A stretch of 64,000 nt of DNA from Limnospira platensis (GCF_046480435.1 NZ_PKGC01000006.1); one strand, 5' to 3'. Shown: positions 26,549 through 36,178, numbered from the stretch's first letter. The notes: generated from the letters alone by a model not told the origin. Program-made: numbers and translations.

Positions 26549-27667
26549 ATGCAGAGTAACAAACAGCCCGGACAGTCACAGTCACAGTCACCGTTAGCTA
26601 AAGCTACCACAACCAAACCGACCACTACTACTGTAGTCGGCCGCTCAACGATTCTCAGTGTTGACTTGGGGAGAACCGCAACTAAATCCTGTATTAGTCG
26701 CAACCCCGCAGATGTGGTTTTTATCCCCTCTAATGTTGCCCAACTAAGTGTAGAAAAAGCCCGTGGCGGCGGCTTTGAGTCGAAAAACACCGATCCTCTG
26801 TTAGATCTATGGCTGGAATATCAGGGAAATGGTTTTGCCGTCGGTCAACTGGCTGCTGATTTTGGAGCGAGTCTGTTTGGCGTAGATCCCGCCGCTAACC
26901 CCTCTAAGGTCAACGATGCCCTAATTAAGATCTTCGCTTGTGTGGGGTATTTCAACCTCAAAGGCGATCTTGATGTGGTGCTGGGTCTACCATTCTACTC
27001 CCAAGAACAGTTTGAGCGAGAGAAAGAACAAATTATGAGTCTCCTCAGTGGACCCAATACCTTGGTCTTTAGGGGTGAGCAAGTCGTGGTTGATATCCAG
27101 AGTGTTCGGGTAATGCCAGAGGGCTATGGTAGCCTGATTTGGTGTGAAGCCCAGGGCAGTAAAGATATGCCTAACTTTGCGGATCTTTCTGTAGCTATTG
27201 TTGATGTGGGACATCAAACTACGGATTTCTTGACTGTCGATCGCTTCCGGTTTGCTCGTGGGGTTTCTCAGAGTGAAGTCTTTGCGATGAGTAAATTTTA
27301 TGAGGAAGTCGCCGCTAAGATTGAGGGAGCCGATGCTCAATCCCTATTCTTGCTAGAGGCAGTACATAAACCCCAAGGACAACGTTTTTATCGTCCCAGA
27401 GGGGCGACTAAACCTGCTAACCTAGATGAAATTGTACCTGAGTTGCGTAAGATTTTTGCGCGGGATCTTTGCGATCGCGTGGTAAAATGGTTGCCAGAAA
27501 GGGTCACAGATGTAGTGATTACTGGCGGCGGTGGTGAGTTTTTCTGGCAAGATCTACAACCCCTACTCAAAGAGGCTCAGTTAAGGGCTCATCTGACTCA
27601 ACCGGCTCGTAAGGCTAACTCCCTAGGACAATATGTTTATGGGGAGGCTCAACTGGCGAAACGCTAA
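26549..27667 (+). CDS. Actin-like ATPase of the ParM/StbA family (372 aa)
   Basis: The N-terminal 30 residues are a low-complexity Gln/Ser/Thr tail. The actin fold then shows phosphate-1 ILSVDLGRTATKS (35-47), phosphate-2 VAIVDVGHQTTDFL (about 214) and the adenosine motif VVITGGGGEFFW (about 323). ParM relatives form filaments that push plasmids apart. Here the gene appears to be chromosomal, and the next gene encodes an RHH protein, as parR does. Roles in DNA segregation or another filament system are possible. A hairpin separates the two genes. Confidence 0.88.
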   Translation: MQSNKQPGQSQSQSPLAKATTTKPTTTTVVGRSTILSVDLGRTATKSCISRNPADVVFIPSNVAQLSVEKARGGGFESKNTDPLLDLWLEYQGNGFAVGQLAADFGASLFGVDPAANPSKVNDALIKIFACVGYFNLKGDLDVVLGLPFYSQEQFEREKEQIMSLLSGPNTLVFRGEQVVVDIQSVRVMPEGYGSLIWCEAQGSKDMPNFADLSVAIVDVGHQTTDFLTVDRFRFARGVSQSEVFAMSKFYEEVAAKIEGADAQSLFLLEAVHKPQGQRFYRPRGATKPANLDEIVPELRKIFARDLCDRVVKWLPERVTDVVITGGGGEFFWQDLQPLLKEAQLRAHLTQPARKANSLGQYVYGEAQLAKR

Positions 27668-27681
27668 TTAATTGGTTTTTC

Positions 27682-27709
27682 ATCCCGTTGGGTACTTCCT
27701 CAACGGGAT
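27682..27709. repeat. 9-bp inverted repeat between the parM-like gene and the RHH gene
   Basis: ATCCCGTTG and CAACGGGAT flank a 10-base loop 15 bases past the parM-like stop. No T run follows, so it may be an attenuator or mRNA-stability element. Confidence 0.5.
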
Positions 27710-27796
27710 AGCCTGTTTGGGGGTGAAATTAGATCTAATTGCTGCTAAACTGGGTTAGTCCTCATTGGCAGGTCTGCCCATACGTCCTACCTAACT

Positions 27797-28370
27797 ATGC
27801 TCTGGGCTAATAAAAAACTTACGCAGTCGGTTACTTTTACTGAGGATGCTGCTGATCAAACTCTGTTAGAGGCGATCGAAAAGGAGCTATCTCTCACTAA
27901 ATATCAAACTTTTAGCAATCTCTGTAAACAGGCTTTGTGGCAGTTTTTGTTGAGTTCTCCCACTACACAGACCCCTGTGATTAACAACAATGATTACCGC
28001 CCGGAAATTACCTCGGAAAGACCTTTAAACCCCTCTCCTAATCTAAAACCTATTGAAGAGGGTTTATTGAGTCTCCAGAGACAATTAGGGGCTTTGGAGC
28101 GACAGCTACAAGCCCAAAAACCGGAAAATAAAACCCAACAACTTGAGAGTCAGGTTAATCAGTTAACCCAGCAGCTTGCTCAATTTCAGGCGACGATCGC
28201 ATTGAAATTGGATACTACCAATGAGGCGATCGCTCAAATACCTAGTAAATTGCCCCAAATTACATCACCTGCTGCACCACCAGAACCCTCTCGGTCAAAC
28301 GCGCCGCCTCCCCCACCACCAGAACCCGTCCCCCCCCAAAAAACTGACCCCCTCCTGGAGCGTCTGAGTT
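27797..28370 (+). CDS. RHH/coiled-coil/proline-rich protein, possible ParR-like adaptor (partial, runs into gap)
   Basis: Residues about 8-55 fit a ribbon-helix-helix fold: strand TQSVTFTE, helix DQTLLEAIEKELSL and helix TFSNLCKQALWQFLL. A coiled coil (LSLQRQLGALERQLQAQ, QLESQVNQLTQQLAQFQATI) covers about 90-150, and a proline-rich tail (APPPPPPEPVPPQKTDPLLE) runs into the N gap at 28371. ParR proteins are RHH DNA-binding adaptors for ParM, so a similar role is inferred from the gene order. Sequence after the gap that appears in the same frame belongs to the antisense of the next gene. The true 3' end is missing. Confidence 0.75.
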
Positions 28371-28489
28371 NNNNNNNNNNNNNNNNNNNNNNNNNNNNNN
28401 NNNNNNNNNNNNNNNNNNNNNNNNNNNNNNNNNNNNNNNNNNNNNNNNNNNNNNNNNNNNNNNNNNNNNNNNNNNNNNNNNNNNNNNNN
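28371..28489. other. Assembly gap of 119 N
   Basis: The gap hides the 3' end of the RHH/proline-rich gene and possibly a terminator between convergent genes. It lies in a proline-rich, repetitive coding segment. Confidence 0.99.
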
Positions 28490-28494
28490 GGTGC

Positions 28495-29190
28495 TTATTT
28501 CAGGGTCTCTACTGCTATAGCTGCCGCCCAATTGTCAATTTCCCAGGTTTTTAAATACCAATTATGTGGGTAATTTCCAACTATTTTAGCCAGGAAAAGT
28601 TGACCATCATTATTGGGTAAAATCTCCACATCTTTTAAGCCTATTAATCCCGTACCAGTGGCTTTTAGTAAGGCTTCTTTCGCCGTCCAAAGCTGAAAGA
28701 ATGCGCGATTTTGTGCGGCTTTTGGATGGTTAGAAAGTTGGGAATATTCCCCCTCACAAAAAAAGCGTTTGGCTAAAGTTAATCCATCCAAGGAGCGGAT
28801 TTTTTCTAAGTCAATACCAACTCTGCGGTTAAAGGCGATCGCATATAAAGCCTTACCGTGGGAGTGGGAAAGATTGAACTGTATTTCACCCTGAGAATTT
28901 CCAGTAATTAAACCCGGTTTTCCCCGTTGACTATAGGCAAATTCCAACCCTGGGGGAGCCACCCCTACATAAGAGGCTAAAATTTGGCGGAGAATCCCAC
29001 GAGCGGCGGTAAAATGGAGGCGATCGCTCTCCCGACGAAACGCGGCCGCCCTTTGTCTTTCCTCAGCACTTAGGAGTCTTTCCAGACCAGCAATTTGACT
29101 TAAATGCAAATCCAAATCAGCCTGCCAAACCTCAACATGAGGAGCGATCGCATCATCCCCAAACGGGGTAATATCAACCCGTTGAAACAT
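28495..29190 (-). CDS. Sfp/HetI-type 4'-phosphopantetheinyl transferase (231 aa)
   Basis: It moves the phosphopantetheine arm from CoA to acyl-, aryl- or peptidyl-carrier proteins. Signature parts are VGIDLEKIRSL (Asp and Glu for Mg2+) and FFQLWTAKEALLKATG (Glu and Lys), with FNLSHSHGKALYAIA before them. Length is that of Sfp-type enzymes, which serve polyketide, peptide and heterocyst glycolipid synthesis. The start is immediately next to the stop of the Wzc-like gene, so it is probably the last gene of the minus-strand operon. The gap lies 5 bases beyond its stop. Confidence 0.95.
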   Translation of the reverse strand: MFQRVDITPFGDDAIAPHVEVWQADLDLHLSQIAGLERLLSAEERQRAAAFRRESDRLHFTAARGILRQILASYVGVAPPGLEFAYSQRGKPGLITGNSQGEIQFNLSHSHGKALYAIAFNRRVGIDLEKIRSLDGLTLAKRFFCEGEYSQLSNHPKAAQNRAFFQLWTAKEALLKATGTGLIGLKDVEILPNNDGQLFLAKIVGNYPHNWYLKTWEIDNWAAAIAVETLK

Positions 29191-31416
29191 TTAACGCCTA
29201 GCGCCAGAAGGCAATTGAGGAATCGGCTCATAATCCCTAGGTAAAGCCGGACGATCCAAAGAATCAACACCCTGAATATCAATCAACTCCCCATCATCTT
29301 CAGGCAGAAGACCCAGTTCAGCCCCATTAATAATAGCACCAAGTAACCTCGGCCGATATTTTTTCGGTCCAGTTTCCTCCTCATCAGTTTCCGTCAACTG
29401 ATCAGCCAATTGATTCATCTGAGCGGACATAGTACAAGTAGGTCTAGCCACCAAAACCATGCCATCAGTTACAGGTTCCAGAGTCAAAGCATCATTATGG
29501 TCACTCCAAGCAGGTACATCCACAATCACCACATCAAAGCGATGGCGCACCTCTTTAAGTAAACGTCGCATCTCACTAGACTCTAGTACCGCCGTTACTT
29601 GTTTTAACGGACCAGGAGAGGGAATCACATAGAGATTTTCCACATCTGGAACCATACGGATACAATTATTCAAATCTCCGTAATAGCGCAAAGGTTCCCA
29701 ACGGTCCTGAGAATCAATAGCCAATCGCATTCTCTCAACTTGGCTTGGCGATCGCAAATCCGCCTCAATTATCAAAGTCCGTTTTCCGGCTCTCGCGGAG
29801 GCGATCGCCAAATTATAAGCCGTCAGAGTCTTACCTTCCGGTCCTTTAGTGCTAGTCATCAACACCACTTTCGGAGGTTTTTGGCCGTTACTGAACAAAT
29901 TACTACGCACCTGCTCATAGGGTTCCAAATACCGAGAATTGTGATGTAGTAGTAAAGGCATATCCCAATCCGCATGGTCATCCAAAACATTGGGAACCAC
30001 TCCCAGAATCGGAATTTCTCGTTCTTTCAAAGCCCCCTGAATCTCCTCCCAGGTGTAGAATTTACCGCTAAGTATACCCAACGCAAAAATCAGCACCGCA
30101 CCAATTATCACCCCACCAAAGCCACCCGCCGCCATGACCAGGATTAAACTAGGTGGTGGTGGTGGATCTTCCACATCAGGAGCCGCCGCCTCCTGAGCCA
30201 CCTGTAAACTACTCACCGTTTCCGCTTCCGCCGCCTGAGCATCAGCCAATTGCGCCTGCATTTTATCGTAGAGTGTCTGTCTATAACCCACCTGTTGCTC
30301 TAACCGCATTTTCTCCATTTGCTTATTAGGAATAGTCGCATATTCCCGTTCTAATCTGCGTCCCACCTCACGGCTAGTAGCAATTTCTTGGAGTAGAGTT
30401 TCTTGCTGAGTTTGCAGGTTAATTAAATTTTGAGCAATTTGCTGTCGGGAGGGGTCTAAAGACGAATCAACCCGAATTTGGTCAACCTGTCGCAGGGGAG
30501 CCGCCACCCCATGACCACCGAGAACCTCAGAAGCTCTCGCTTGTAATTGCTGTTCGCTTGCCTGTTGTTGTTTAATTAAATCTGCTACCTGGGGATGAGC
30601 ATCAGTAAAATCCTTACGCAGAAACTCTAACTGAGACTCAATTTGATAAAGTTGTACTCGCAATTGAGCAATAATTGGGTCAGCCGTCAACGCTTGGGAA
30701 ACATAAGCCTGATCGACATTCAATCCTAGTCTACCTTCCAAACTAGCGATTTGAGCATTAATAGAATCCAGTCTCAATTCGAGCTGTTCTACATGATTTC
30801 TATTGGAAATAATCGACTGAGGTAAAGAACCACTTTCGATCGCCAATAAAGTAGCGCCTTCTCGTCTATCATACTCTTCCAGAGTATTTTGAGCCTCTCT
30901 CAATTCCGCTCTCGCTGGTCCCATGCGATCTTGAATTGTGTCCATAATATTGCGGAGTTGTTCCGTATTAATTAAACGGCTCTGTTCGATCATCTCCCGC
31001 ATTAATACATTGACCACTTCCACAGAGCGATCGCGATTATAATCTTTAAAGGTGACTTGAATTGTACCCGGTTGACCACCCTCTCCCGGTCTAATTTGAA
31101 CCCTAGCGTTAGCACGAAAATCTCTAGGGGTAATCATCGTTTCATTTAACACCGTCTCAATCACACGGGGTTGTAGTAACATCCGGTCTGTCAGTTGTTG
31201 TCCTTGCTGTCGAATATTCTGACCTGTTTGGGAGAACAAAACGGGGGGATTTTTATAGGTTAAAATTCCTCTGGCTTCGTAGGGCGGTCTTGGCGGCGCT
31301 TCCAAAATCATACCCACACCCCCAGAAATTCCCAGGGCTACCACAAAGGCGGCTAGTCCCGCAAATTTGTAGTTTTCAAAGGCGATTAAATAGCGTTTAA
31401 CAATTGGTAAAGTCAT
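29191..31416 (-). CDS. Wzc-like polysaccharide chain-length regulator and tyrosine kinase (741 aa)
   Basis: Helix 1 is at about 18-38 (AGLAAFVVALGISGGVGMIL), and a Wzz-type periplasmic domain with long coiled coils fills about 40-420. Helix 2 is at about 428-452. The cytoplasmic BY-kinase domain follows: Walker A VVLMTSTKGPEGKTLTAYNL, Walker A' LIIEADLRSP and Walker B VVIVDVPAW. The Asp of Walker A' is present. The C-terminal tail has one Tyr (YEPIPQLPSGARR) rather than a Tyr cluster, so autophosphorylation may be weak or absent. It lies between the Wza-like gene and the Sfp gene in one operon. Confidence 0.93.
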   Translation of the reverse strand: MTLPIVKRYLIAFENYKFAGLAAFVVALGISGGVGMILEAPPRPPYEARGILTYKNPPVLFSQTGQNIRQQGQQLTDRMLLQPRVIETVLNETMITPRDFRANARVQIRPGEGGQPGTIQVTFKDYNRDRSVEVVNVLMREMIEQSRLINTEQLRNIMDTIQDRMGPARAELREAQNTLEEYDRREGATLLAIESGSLPQSIISNRNHVEQLELRLDSINAQIASLEGRLGLNVDQAYVSQALTADPIIAQLRVQLYQIESQLEFLRKDFTDAHPQVADLIKQQQASEQQLQARASEVLGGHGVAAPLRQVDQIRVDSSLDPSRQQIAQNLINLQTQQETLLQEIATSREVGRRLEREYATIPNKQMEKMRLEQQVGYRQTLYDKMQAQLADAQAAEAETVSSLQVAQEAAAPDVEDPPPPPSLILVMAAGGFGGVIIGAVLIFALGILSGKFYTWEEIQGALKEREIPILGVVPNVLDDHADWDMPLLLHHNSRYLEPYEQVRSNLFSNGQKPPKVVLMTSTKGPEGKTLTAYNLAIASARAGKRTLIIEADLRSPSQVERMRLAIDSQDRWEPLRYYGDLNNCIRMVPDVENLYVIPSPGPLKQVTAVLESSEMRRLLKEVRHRFDVVIVDVPAWSDHNDALTLEPVTDGMVLVARPTCTMSAQMNQLADQLTETDEEETGPKKYRPRLLGAIINGAELGLLPEDDGELIDIQGVDSLDRPALPRDYEPIPQLPSGARR

Positions 31417-31567
31417 GGCAATATCAGAATTTTTGGTAATAGCAATTTGGTATTTACAGCCTTTTCAGTAATCATGCCATAGGCTGTCAAAGTCCCTCTC
31501 ACTCCCTGGTAGAGGTATTTAGGGTGATGGTAATGTTTAGCACAATTTATGAACAAGCTGTATACCT

Positions 31568-33175
31568 TTAATTACCCTGTTGTTGGTCGGGTCCAAATAA
31601 TCTTTCCGCCGAATTAATGAGTTGTTGAAAGAAGAGAGTAAAGCCGAGGACATCCCGAAAGGGTTGGGTAAAGTTATTGAGAAACACAGTAACTTGAGTA
31701 ATCAGATTACGATTAATCACAATCACATCCTCATCTTGTAGTAGAATATTGTCGGTTTGGTCTCCTCTAAGTACATTTTTACCATTCAGAATCTGAGTAG
31801 TTGTTTGTCGAGATTGTCGGTCATATCGAATCAGGGCAATTTTATCGAGGTCTCCAGTTTGTAAAGGTACATTGGCGAGGATATCAATAAAGGTACTACC
31901 ATTGGGTAAGGCTACCGCACCGATCGCATTTCCGGCATAACTAAGAATTCTGACCGTAATTTGCTGGTTAACTAAAGTTGAACTAGCCACTAATTTGCGA
32001 TCGTAGTCTCTCTCATCAACATCAGGATCTAGTGGTAGTACAATCACCGAATCACCATTAGATAGAGAAACATCCGGGAGAGAGGTAGCTTCTGCTAAGG
32101 GTGTATATAGATCTATGATATCTTCTAAAACTCGACCATCAACGGTAGTGCGACAAACTAGGACGGTTCGCAAGTCAGCAGTTAATGTCGCACCTCCGGC
32201 CGCTAACAGCGCCGTAGAGACACGAGAACCCCCAGCCGGGAGGGTATAGAAGCCTGGTTGCACAACTTCCCCAACGACGGTTACTTGGGCGGGAACTGGT
32301 GCAGCAGCCAGACTATAATTTTCTAATAGATCTCGCTCTACGCCTTCTGAGGGGCTAACTTCCTGAGTGGGGACTGTAATCACATCGCGATCGCTTAGGC
32401 GAATATTAGGCGGTTCCAAACCCAATAACAGGGGGGTAAATAGGTCTATTTCCGTTTCTAGAGTTTGTCCGGTGGGTAAAGTCCGGCGCACAGTAATCCG
32501 CCGTAAATCTGCCCCTGGTCTAGTTCCCCCCGCCGTAGTCAAGGCGACAATTAGTTGTGGTGATGCTAGGGGATAAAAACCTGGTCTGGCAATTTTTCCG
32601 GTCACGGTGACTTGTACAGGTCGCTGATTTACCAGAGATACGACAACTTCAGGGTTTCTGACAAATTGAGCTAGGCGGGGTTGGATATTCTGGCGCACCT
32701 GTTCTAAGGTTAATCCTTCCAATTCCACCAGACCAATTAAAGGCATAGCCAGGGAGCCTTGAGGACCAATGGTGGCATTGGGAATAGTTAATTCTTGGGA
32801 ACGCTGACCATTGATAAACACATCTATAAAAATCTGATCTCCCGGTCCTAGCTCATAACTTTTCATGCGATCGCCAATAGGACCTTCAAACACAGAAGGT
32901 GACACCGGAATACCAGAGGGTCTGGTCTGAATGGGAGCATCCGCATTGCGGAAAAGCTCTAATAGTGTAGGCCAGTCTGGTTGTACTGGTGCGGGTTGTC
33001 CGCCGCCTCTCGGTAGGGGTTGATTCACAAAGGAGCGGGGTAAGGTGCACCGATCAGGTATCCTTTGAGCCATCGACTTGCCGCCACTGGTGATGATGGC
33101 TAAAGGAATAATACTCGCCACTGAGTAGAGACCGGTGAGGAATAGGGATTTAATCGGGTTGAGGTTAGCGCCCAT
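31568..33175 (-). CDS. Wza-like polysaccharide export outer-membrane protein (535 aa)
   Basis: A signal peptide (SLFLTGLYSVASIIPLAIITS) ends near residue 36 and has no clear lipobox. A Poly_export domain starts with YELGPGDQIFIDVFINGQ at about 108. SLBB domains follow (VTVTGKIARPGFYPL, VTVVGEVVQPGFYTLPAGG, VRILSYAGNAIGAVALPNG). The C-terminus (TQVTVFLNNFTQPFRDVLGF) is hydrophobic. It forms the outer-membrane exit for exopolysaccharide together with the Wzc-like protein. Followed by a gap of 150 bases before the next minus-strand gene. Confidence 0.92.
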   Translation of the reverse strand: MGANLNPIKSLFLTGLYSVASIIPLAIITSGGKSMAQRIPDRCTLPRSFVNQPLPRGGGQPAPVQPDWPTLLELFRNADAPIQTRPSGIPVSPSVFEGPIGDRMKSYELGPGDQIFIDVFINGQRSQELTIPNATIGPQGSLAMPLIGLVELEGLTLEQVRQNIQPRLAQFVRNPEVVVSLVNQRPVQVTVTGKIARPGFYPLASPQLIVALTTAGGTRPGADLRRITVRRTLPTGQTLETEIDLFTPLLLGLEPPNIRLSDRDVITVPTQEVSPSEGVERDLLENYSLAAAPVPAQVTVVGEVVQPGFYTLPAGGSRVSTALLAAGGATLTADLRTVLVCRTTVDGRVLEDIIDLYTPLAEATSLPDVSLSNGDSVIVLPLDPDVDERDYDRKLVASSTLVNQQITVRILSYAGNAIGAVALPNGSTFIDILANVPLQTGDLDKIALIRYDRQSRQTTTQILNGKNVLRGDQTDNILLQDEDVIVINRNLITQVTVFLNNFTQPFRDVLGFTLFFQQLINSAERLFGPDQQQGN

Positions 33176-33196
33176 ATCACAACTGTGGATAACTGT

Positions 33197-33916
33197 TTAT
33201 TGTGGCTGAAAAATCGTGGTCATCAATTGTTTTTGGATATCCTGACCGAGGGATTGAGCTATAGTTGCCACTGTTTCTATGTCACCTAAAGGTTCTATAG
33301 GAATCATAATACTGACAGCTACCCAGGGGGCGCGATCGCCTCTTAGTTGAGCTTGGCGATCGGCAAAAAACCACTGGCTGGGTGCAGGAGATCCGCCATT
33401 ATGCCAAGCGTACCATTGTACAAGGGCATAGGTTTGGCGGGGGTTCCAAGCCCGAAAAAATCTCGCGTTAACTGTCACAGGTTGGGGGGAGTCTAGGCTC
33501 AATTGCAGGGCACGATAGGAGTCAGTTCTGAGGCTCTGTAACCCTTGCAAATCCATCCATTCGACTTGGGGCTGGTCTTTATAGTAGTTTTGGGGAAACA
33601 GCAATACCAGGACTTCGGTATCATTTTGTTGGAGGGTCTGTAAAGACCATCTCCTCGCCCCCACTTGAATGGTATCGTGACTGGTAGTTTCCCACCCGGG
33701 TACAGTCAAACCCTCACGGCGAATGGTTTGCAGTTGAGGGAGGGCTTGAATATCGGGCATATCTGACCAAGACCAGCTACCCCGAAAGAAACCGGGAAGA
33801 GTCCCTACCAAAAATAGGAGTAGCAGAAATCCCAACAGTACCCATTGAGAGGGTTTTAGCTGTAGTTTGGGGGTGTCCTGGCTGGTGGGTTCAAGATTCG
33901 GGGCTGATTTGTCCAT
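33197..33916 (-). CDS. Cyanoexosortase-associated protein, EpsI-like (239 aa)
   Basis: One helix at about 27-43 (WVLLGFLLLLFLVGTLPGFF) is followed by a soluble domain resembling the EpsI/exosortase-associated family (VPGWETTSHDTIQVGARRW, VLVLLFPQNYYKDQPQVEWM, YALVQWYAWHNGG). Its first 26 bases overlap the end of the exosortase gene. The family assists membrane sorting and release; the exact activity is unknown. Confidence 0.85.
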   Translation of the reverse strand: MDKSAPNLEPTSQDTPKLQLKPSQWVLLGFLLLLFLVGTLPGFFRGSWSWSDMPDIQALPQLQTIRREGLTVPGWETTSHDTIQVGARRWSLQTLQQNDTEVLVLLFPQNYYKDQPQVEWMDLQGLQSLRTDSYRALQLSLDSPQPVTVNARFFRAWNPRQTYALVQWYAWHNGGSPAPSQWFFADRQAQLRGDRAPWVAVSIMIPIEPLGDIETVATIAQSLGQDIQKQLMTTIFQPQ

Positions 33917-34796
33917 TATCTTCGGATTCCTGTTGATCGGGGAAATAATACTGCATTAGTTTCATCAGAATAACCAATAGACCCAACATGGAAGCAGAGT
34001 ATAGGTCTCCTCCCCACCCTTCATGAAGCCAATCAAAAAGTTCTTGATTACCTGTTCCGAAAAACAGAGTTAACAGGGTATTGCGGATAATATTCGCGAC
34101 AACACTGGTTAAAGCGGCTGCCACTAAAAATAGGATGGTTTTGGTTCTCGAAGCGATCGCACCCGTCCAGTACAATAACATTAAACCGACATACAGACTC
34201 GTAAATAGCATTTTCAGTCCCGCACAGTGTGGCGCAACCTCAACAATTTGTCCATTTACATAGAGATAGATTTGATCTACCGTCACCGGGACGTTAAACT
34301 GAATTAGAACAAATCCCGCCATATTGGCGATAAAGGTTTGTAGAGGCAGGGCTAAAGGCTCTATCAGATAGGGGATATAGTTAGGGGTTGCCAGTAGCAC
34401 AAACAATAAGGCTATCCCCTGTAATTTTAACCCAGGTATTCCTTTTAGCCACAGGCAGAGTCCGGCTAAAATTATCGGAAAGGACAGATTGACTAAATCG
34501 GAGATGCTACTGAGGTAGAGAACGCCACCGAGTCCTAATAATACTCCCCCCAAGGGGTGCAGTTGATTGGGTAGTTTGTTCCACTGTTGGCGGTTATTCC
34601 AAGCGATATAAGCCGCGAAGGGTAGACCAATTACGCCGTGGCTAAAATATTCATGTTCGATGCTAATGCTTTTGTTGAGCCAGCCATCGTACCAATGCAG
34701 GAGCAAAGGGGCGTATAATAACACCAACAAGGCGATCGCCAATCCGATAAATAGATTTCGCTCTATCGCCACAGGAATTTTAGGTTGAGTTTCCAT
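33891..34796 (-). CDS. Exosortase (cyanoexosortase type, 301 aa)
   Basis: A polytopic membrane transpeptidase with about 8 helices. The catalytic triad is visible: Cys191 in VEVAPHCAGLKMLF, Arg238 in NIIRNTLL and His258 in FDWLHEGWGG. Exosortases recognise PEP-CTERM-type C-terminal signals and act with exopolysaccharide loci, which matches the Wza and Wzc neighbours. No PEP-CTERM substrate is seen in this window. Confidence 0.93.
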   Translation of the reverse strand: METQPKIPVAIERNLFIGLAIALLVLLYAPLLLHWYDGWLNKSISIEHEYFSHGVIGLPFAAYIAWNNRQQWNKLPNQLHPLGGVLLGLGGVLYLSSISDLVNLSFPIILAGLCLWLKGIPGLKLQGIALLFVLLATPNYIPYLIEPLALPLQTFIANMAGFVLIQFNVPVTVDQIYLYVNGQIVEVAPHCAGLKMLFTSLYVGLMLLYWTGAIASRTKTILFLVAAALTSVVANIIRNTLLTLFFGTGNQELFDWLHEGWGGDLYSASMLGLLVILMKLMQYYFPDQQESEDNGQISPES

Positions 34797-34869
34797 AAGC
34801 CTTAATTGTGTAATCGAGCAACATTCCCACTGATTTAATGATCCCTATTTAATCGCGAACATCTCGCAC

Positions 34870-36033
34870 CTAATCTTTTTTAAGACCCAAGGCGGTGCGA
34901 ATAGCTGCAACTACCTGATTAATCTGATCACTGGTAATCCCAGGATACATGGGTAAAGATAGAATCTGCTGGCTGAGGGTTTCAGTTTTGGGAAAGTCTC
35001 CAGCTTTGTATCCCAGATCAGTATAACCGGGTTGTAGGTGACAGGGGATGGGATAGTGAATGCCTGTTTGCACCCCTAATTCATTTAGTTTAGCCTGTAG
35101 CTGATCGCGAGTGAGGGAACATTCCTCGGTAACACGAATTACATACAGGTGATAAACATGACCCCCTTCGCTGTAGTTGTAAATGGGGATAATACCATGT
35201 TCTTTTAGCACCATTAATTGAACATCATACTGTTCGGCTGCTAAATTGCGATCGCGGTTCCACCCTGGTAAATGACGCAATTTGACGTTAAGAACCGCTG
35301 CTTGTATAGTATCTAAGCGGCTGTTAGTCCCCTGTTCCGTATGCACATATTTTTCCGGTGCGCCATAATTCCTCAGAATTCGCGCCTGTTTAGCGACCGT
35401 TTCATCGGAAGTAACCACCATACCCCCACTACCAAAAGCCCCTAAATTTTTACTAGGGTAGAAACTAAAGGCGGCGGCGCGACCGATAGAACCGGCTCGA
35501 TAGTTTTCGCAGGTAGCCAGATGAGCTTGTGCCGCATCTTCAAATACAATTAAGTTATGACTTAGGGCTAGGTCGAGCAGTTGGCTAGGGGTGACAATTT
35601 GACCGTATAGATGCACTGGTAAAATCGCCTTAGTTTTGGCGGTCACGGCTCTTTCAGCGGCGGCTATATCAATTAAAGCTGTGCTTAATTCACAGTCTAC
35701 CAAAACGGGTTTGGCTCTGGCTTGCAAAATACCAATAATAGTTGCAATAAAGGTATTAGCTGGCACCAAAACTTCGTCCCCTGGTTTAACGCCACAGGCT
35801 TGTAAACCTATGGCGATCGCATCAGTTCCACAGGCGACACCCACGCCATATTTAGCACCACAGGCTGTCGCAAAATCTGCCTCAAATTCTTGTAGGGCGC
35901 GTCCCAGGATAAAATCTCCGCGTCCAATTACTGCATGAATTGCTTTTTCAATCTCATCGGTAAGTTCCTGATATTGAAACGATAAATCAACAAAGGGAAT
36001 AGGTGCTATAGAATTGGTCATAATTTTAGCCAA
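34870..36033 (-). CDS. DegT/DnrJ/EryC1/StrS-family aminotransferase (387 aa)
   Basis: PLP-dependent sugar aminotransferase. The PLP Lys is in FSFYPSKNLGAFGSGGM, and the fold is marked by PFVDLSFQYQELTDEI, GVGVACGTDAIAIGL, GDEVLVPANTFIATI, FEDAAQAHLA and GIHYPIPCHLQPGY. It aminates a keto sugar nucleotide, probably for a surface polysaccharide, and starts the minus-strand cluster with the exosortase after 73 bases. Confidence 0.93.
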   Translation of the reverse strand: MAKIMTNSIAPIPFVDLSFQYQELTDEIEKAIHAVIGRGDFILGRALQEFEADFATACGAKYGVGVACGTDAIAIGLQACGVKPGDEVLVPANTFIATIIGILQARAKPVLVDCELSTALIDIAAAERAVTAKTKAILPVHLYGQIVTPSQLLDLALSHNLIVFEDAAQAHLATCENYRAGSIGRAAAFSFYPSKNLGAFGSGGMVVTSDETVAKQARILRNYGAPEKYVHTEQGTNSRLDTIQAAVLNVKLRHLPGWNRDRNLAAEQYDVQLMVLKEHGIIPIYNYSEGGHVYHLYVIRVTEECSLTRDQLQAKLNELGVQTGIHYPIPCHLQPGYTDLGYKAGDFPKTETLSQQILSLPMYPGITSDQINQVVAAIRTALGLKKD

Positions 36034-36102
36034 TATGGAACAATTTGGGTGTCTATTTCGACGGTTAAGTTAGCCGATAAATTTAACCAAAATACTGCCT
36101 AA

Positions 36103-36145
36103 GTTTGGGGGGTTCAGAAGTGATCTGAATCCGCCACCCCCAAAC
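36103..36145 (-). terminator. Long hairpin between the pentapeptide gene and the DegT gene
   Basis: GTTTGGGGG at 36103-36111 pairs with CCCCCAAAC at 36137-36145, with an inner TTCAGA/TCTGAA stem. It lies downstream of the stop at 36179 and may end that transcript. Confidence 0.5.
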
Positions 36146-36178
36146 CGCCAAACCCACCCCGACAATTATTTAGCCCTT

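Noticed and set aside
28490..28573. Apparent C-terminus of the RHH/proline-rich protein after the gap
   Set aside because: These bases are antisense to the 3' end of the Sfp-like gene; the join through N is artificial.
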